The position numbers were made by a program, and so were the translations under genes. A stretch of DNA of 64,000 nucleotides from Crotophaga sulcirostris (lineage: Eukaryota; Chordata; Aves; Cuculiformes; Crotophagidae). The stretch is from contig VYZB01000292.1 in the NCBI GenBank assembly GCA_013397455.1, positions 608,936 to 672,935 of the forward strand, in the 5' to 3' direction. The notes under the pieces were generated by a model. It did not search any database and was not told where the DNA came from. It was given only the letters and a program-made list of their open reading frames with translations. Shown here one piece after another: positions 63,919-64,000 of the stretch (positions within the stretch are counted from its first letter, which is position 1; every line of letters starts with the position of its first letter).

Positions 63919-64000
63919 GGACCCACAGTCGCCCCCACACGGCCGGGCCGGACCCACAGCCGCCCCCACACGGCCGGGCCGGACCCACAGCCGCCCCCAC
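63919..64000. repeat. 31-bp CpG-rich minisatellite, running off the window end
   Basis: Units start with GGACCCACAG at 63919, 63950 and 63981, an exact 31-bp period. Each unit continues CCGCCCCCACACGGCCGGGC (TC for CC in the first unit). There are about 2.6 copies before the window stops, and the array clearly continues. Each full unit has about four CpG and is strongly G-rich on the minus strand. Its first bases (CTGGGCCGGACCCACAG) join seamlessly to the preceding 90-120-bp unit, so the minisatellite appears to have grown out of that unit. Confidence 0.95.

Larger units (their letters stand above)
46766..64000 (-). other. MED13L: MED13L intron 1, distal part (at least 17.2 kb)
   Basis: This stretch is assigned to intron 1 because it lies upstream of exon 2 on the coding strand and I found no sequence for the expected 24-residue first exon (ending near SNLFSL) and no CpG island before 63.6 kb. 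It is mostly unique AT-rich DNA with short homopolymers, a (AT)7 run at 52287-52300 and no clear CR1 copy. The 138-codon frame at 48553-48969 and the 158-codon frame at 59944-60420 have no recognisable motif or splice context. The last 350 bases are tandem repeats and are described separately. Confidence 0.7.

Noticed and set aside
63521..64000. Long minus-strand open frames (159 and 114 codons) at the window end
   Set aside because: They translate tandem repeats, giving internally repeated peptides in more than one frame; the DNA period explains them, and they do not resemble the expected MED13L first exon.

Overview
The window is animal nuclear DNA from a bird. The evidence is several pieces of CR1, the dominant LINE of birds and other reptiles, with its typical 3' end (a TTGGA-ct-GATGATCT / GGTCCCTTCCAAC core followed by a degenerate ATTCTATG-type tail), very low SINE content and one recognisable vertebrate exon. 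There is no bacterial-style gene organisation. None of the open frames of 60-173 codons has the splice context, recognisable motifs or length of a real gene, and they are best read as chance frames in AT-rich intronic DNA.

The only coding sequence I can support is one internal exon on the minus strand, 46528-46765. It encodes 79 codons plus one base that I recognise as the second coding exon of MED13L (Mediator complex subunit 13-like), part of the N-terminal Med13_N domain. It has a pyrimidine-rich acceptor and a consensus GTAAGT donor, and it starts in phase 0, as expected after a first exon of 24 codons. I found neither exon 1 nor exon 3. The window is therefore most simply read as MED13L intron 2 (1-46527, at least 46.5 kb), exon 2, and part of intron 1 (46766-64000, at least 17.2 kb), with the transcript running right to left. 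The first exon and promoter should lie beyond base 64000 and exon 3 below base 1.

Intron 2 holds clear CR1 fragments at 6941-7572 (minus), 10229-10361 (minus), 11982-12094 (plus) and 29897-30398 (plus), and a weaker one at 8943-9000. It also holds an unclassified GC-richer block at 23450-23810, two 100-bp tandem copies at 32241-32440, and a 157-bp stretch at 35620-35776 made almost only of G and T. Intron 1 is mostly unique AT-rich sequence. Its last 350 bases change sharply to GC-rich tandem repeats: three diverged copies of a roughly 90-120-bp unit, then a 31-bp CpG-rich minisatellite that runs off the end of the window.

I see no tRNA, rRNA, CRISPR, prokaryotic element or intact transposon, and no new biological system. 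The points most worth a second look are the terminal compound minisatellite, the 100-bp duplication, the G/T-only tract and the large introns as possible hosts of regulatory elements.
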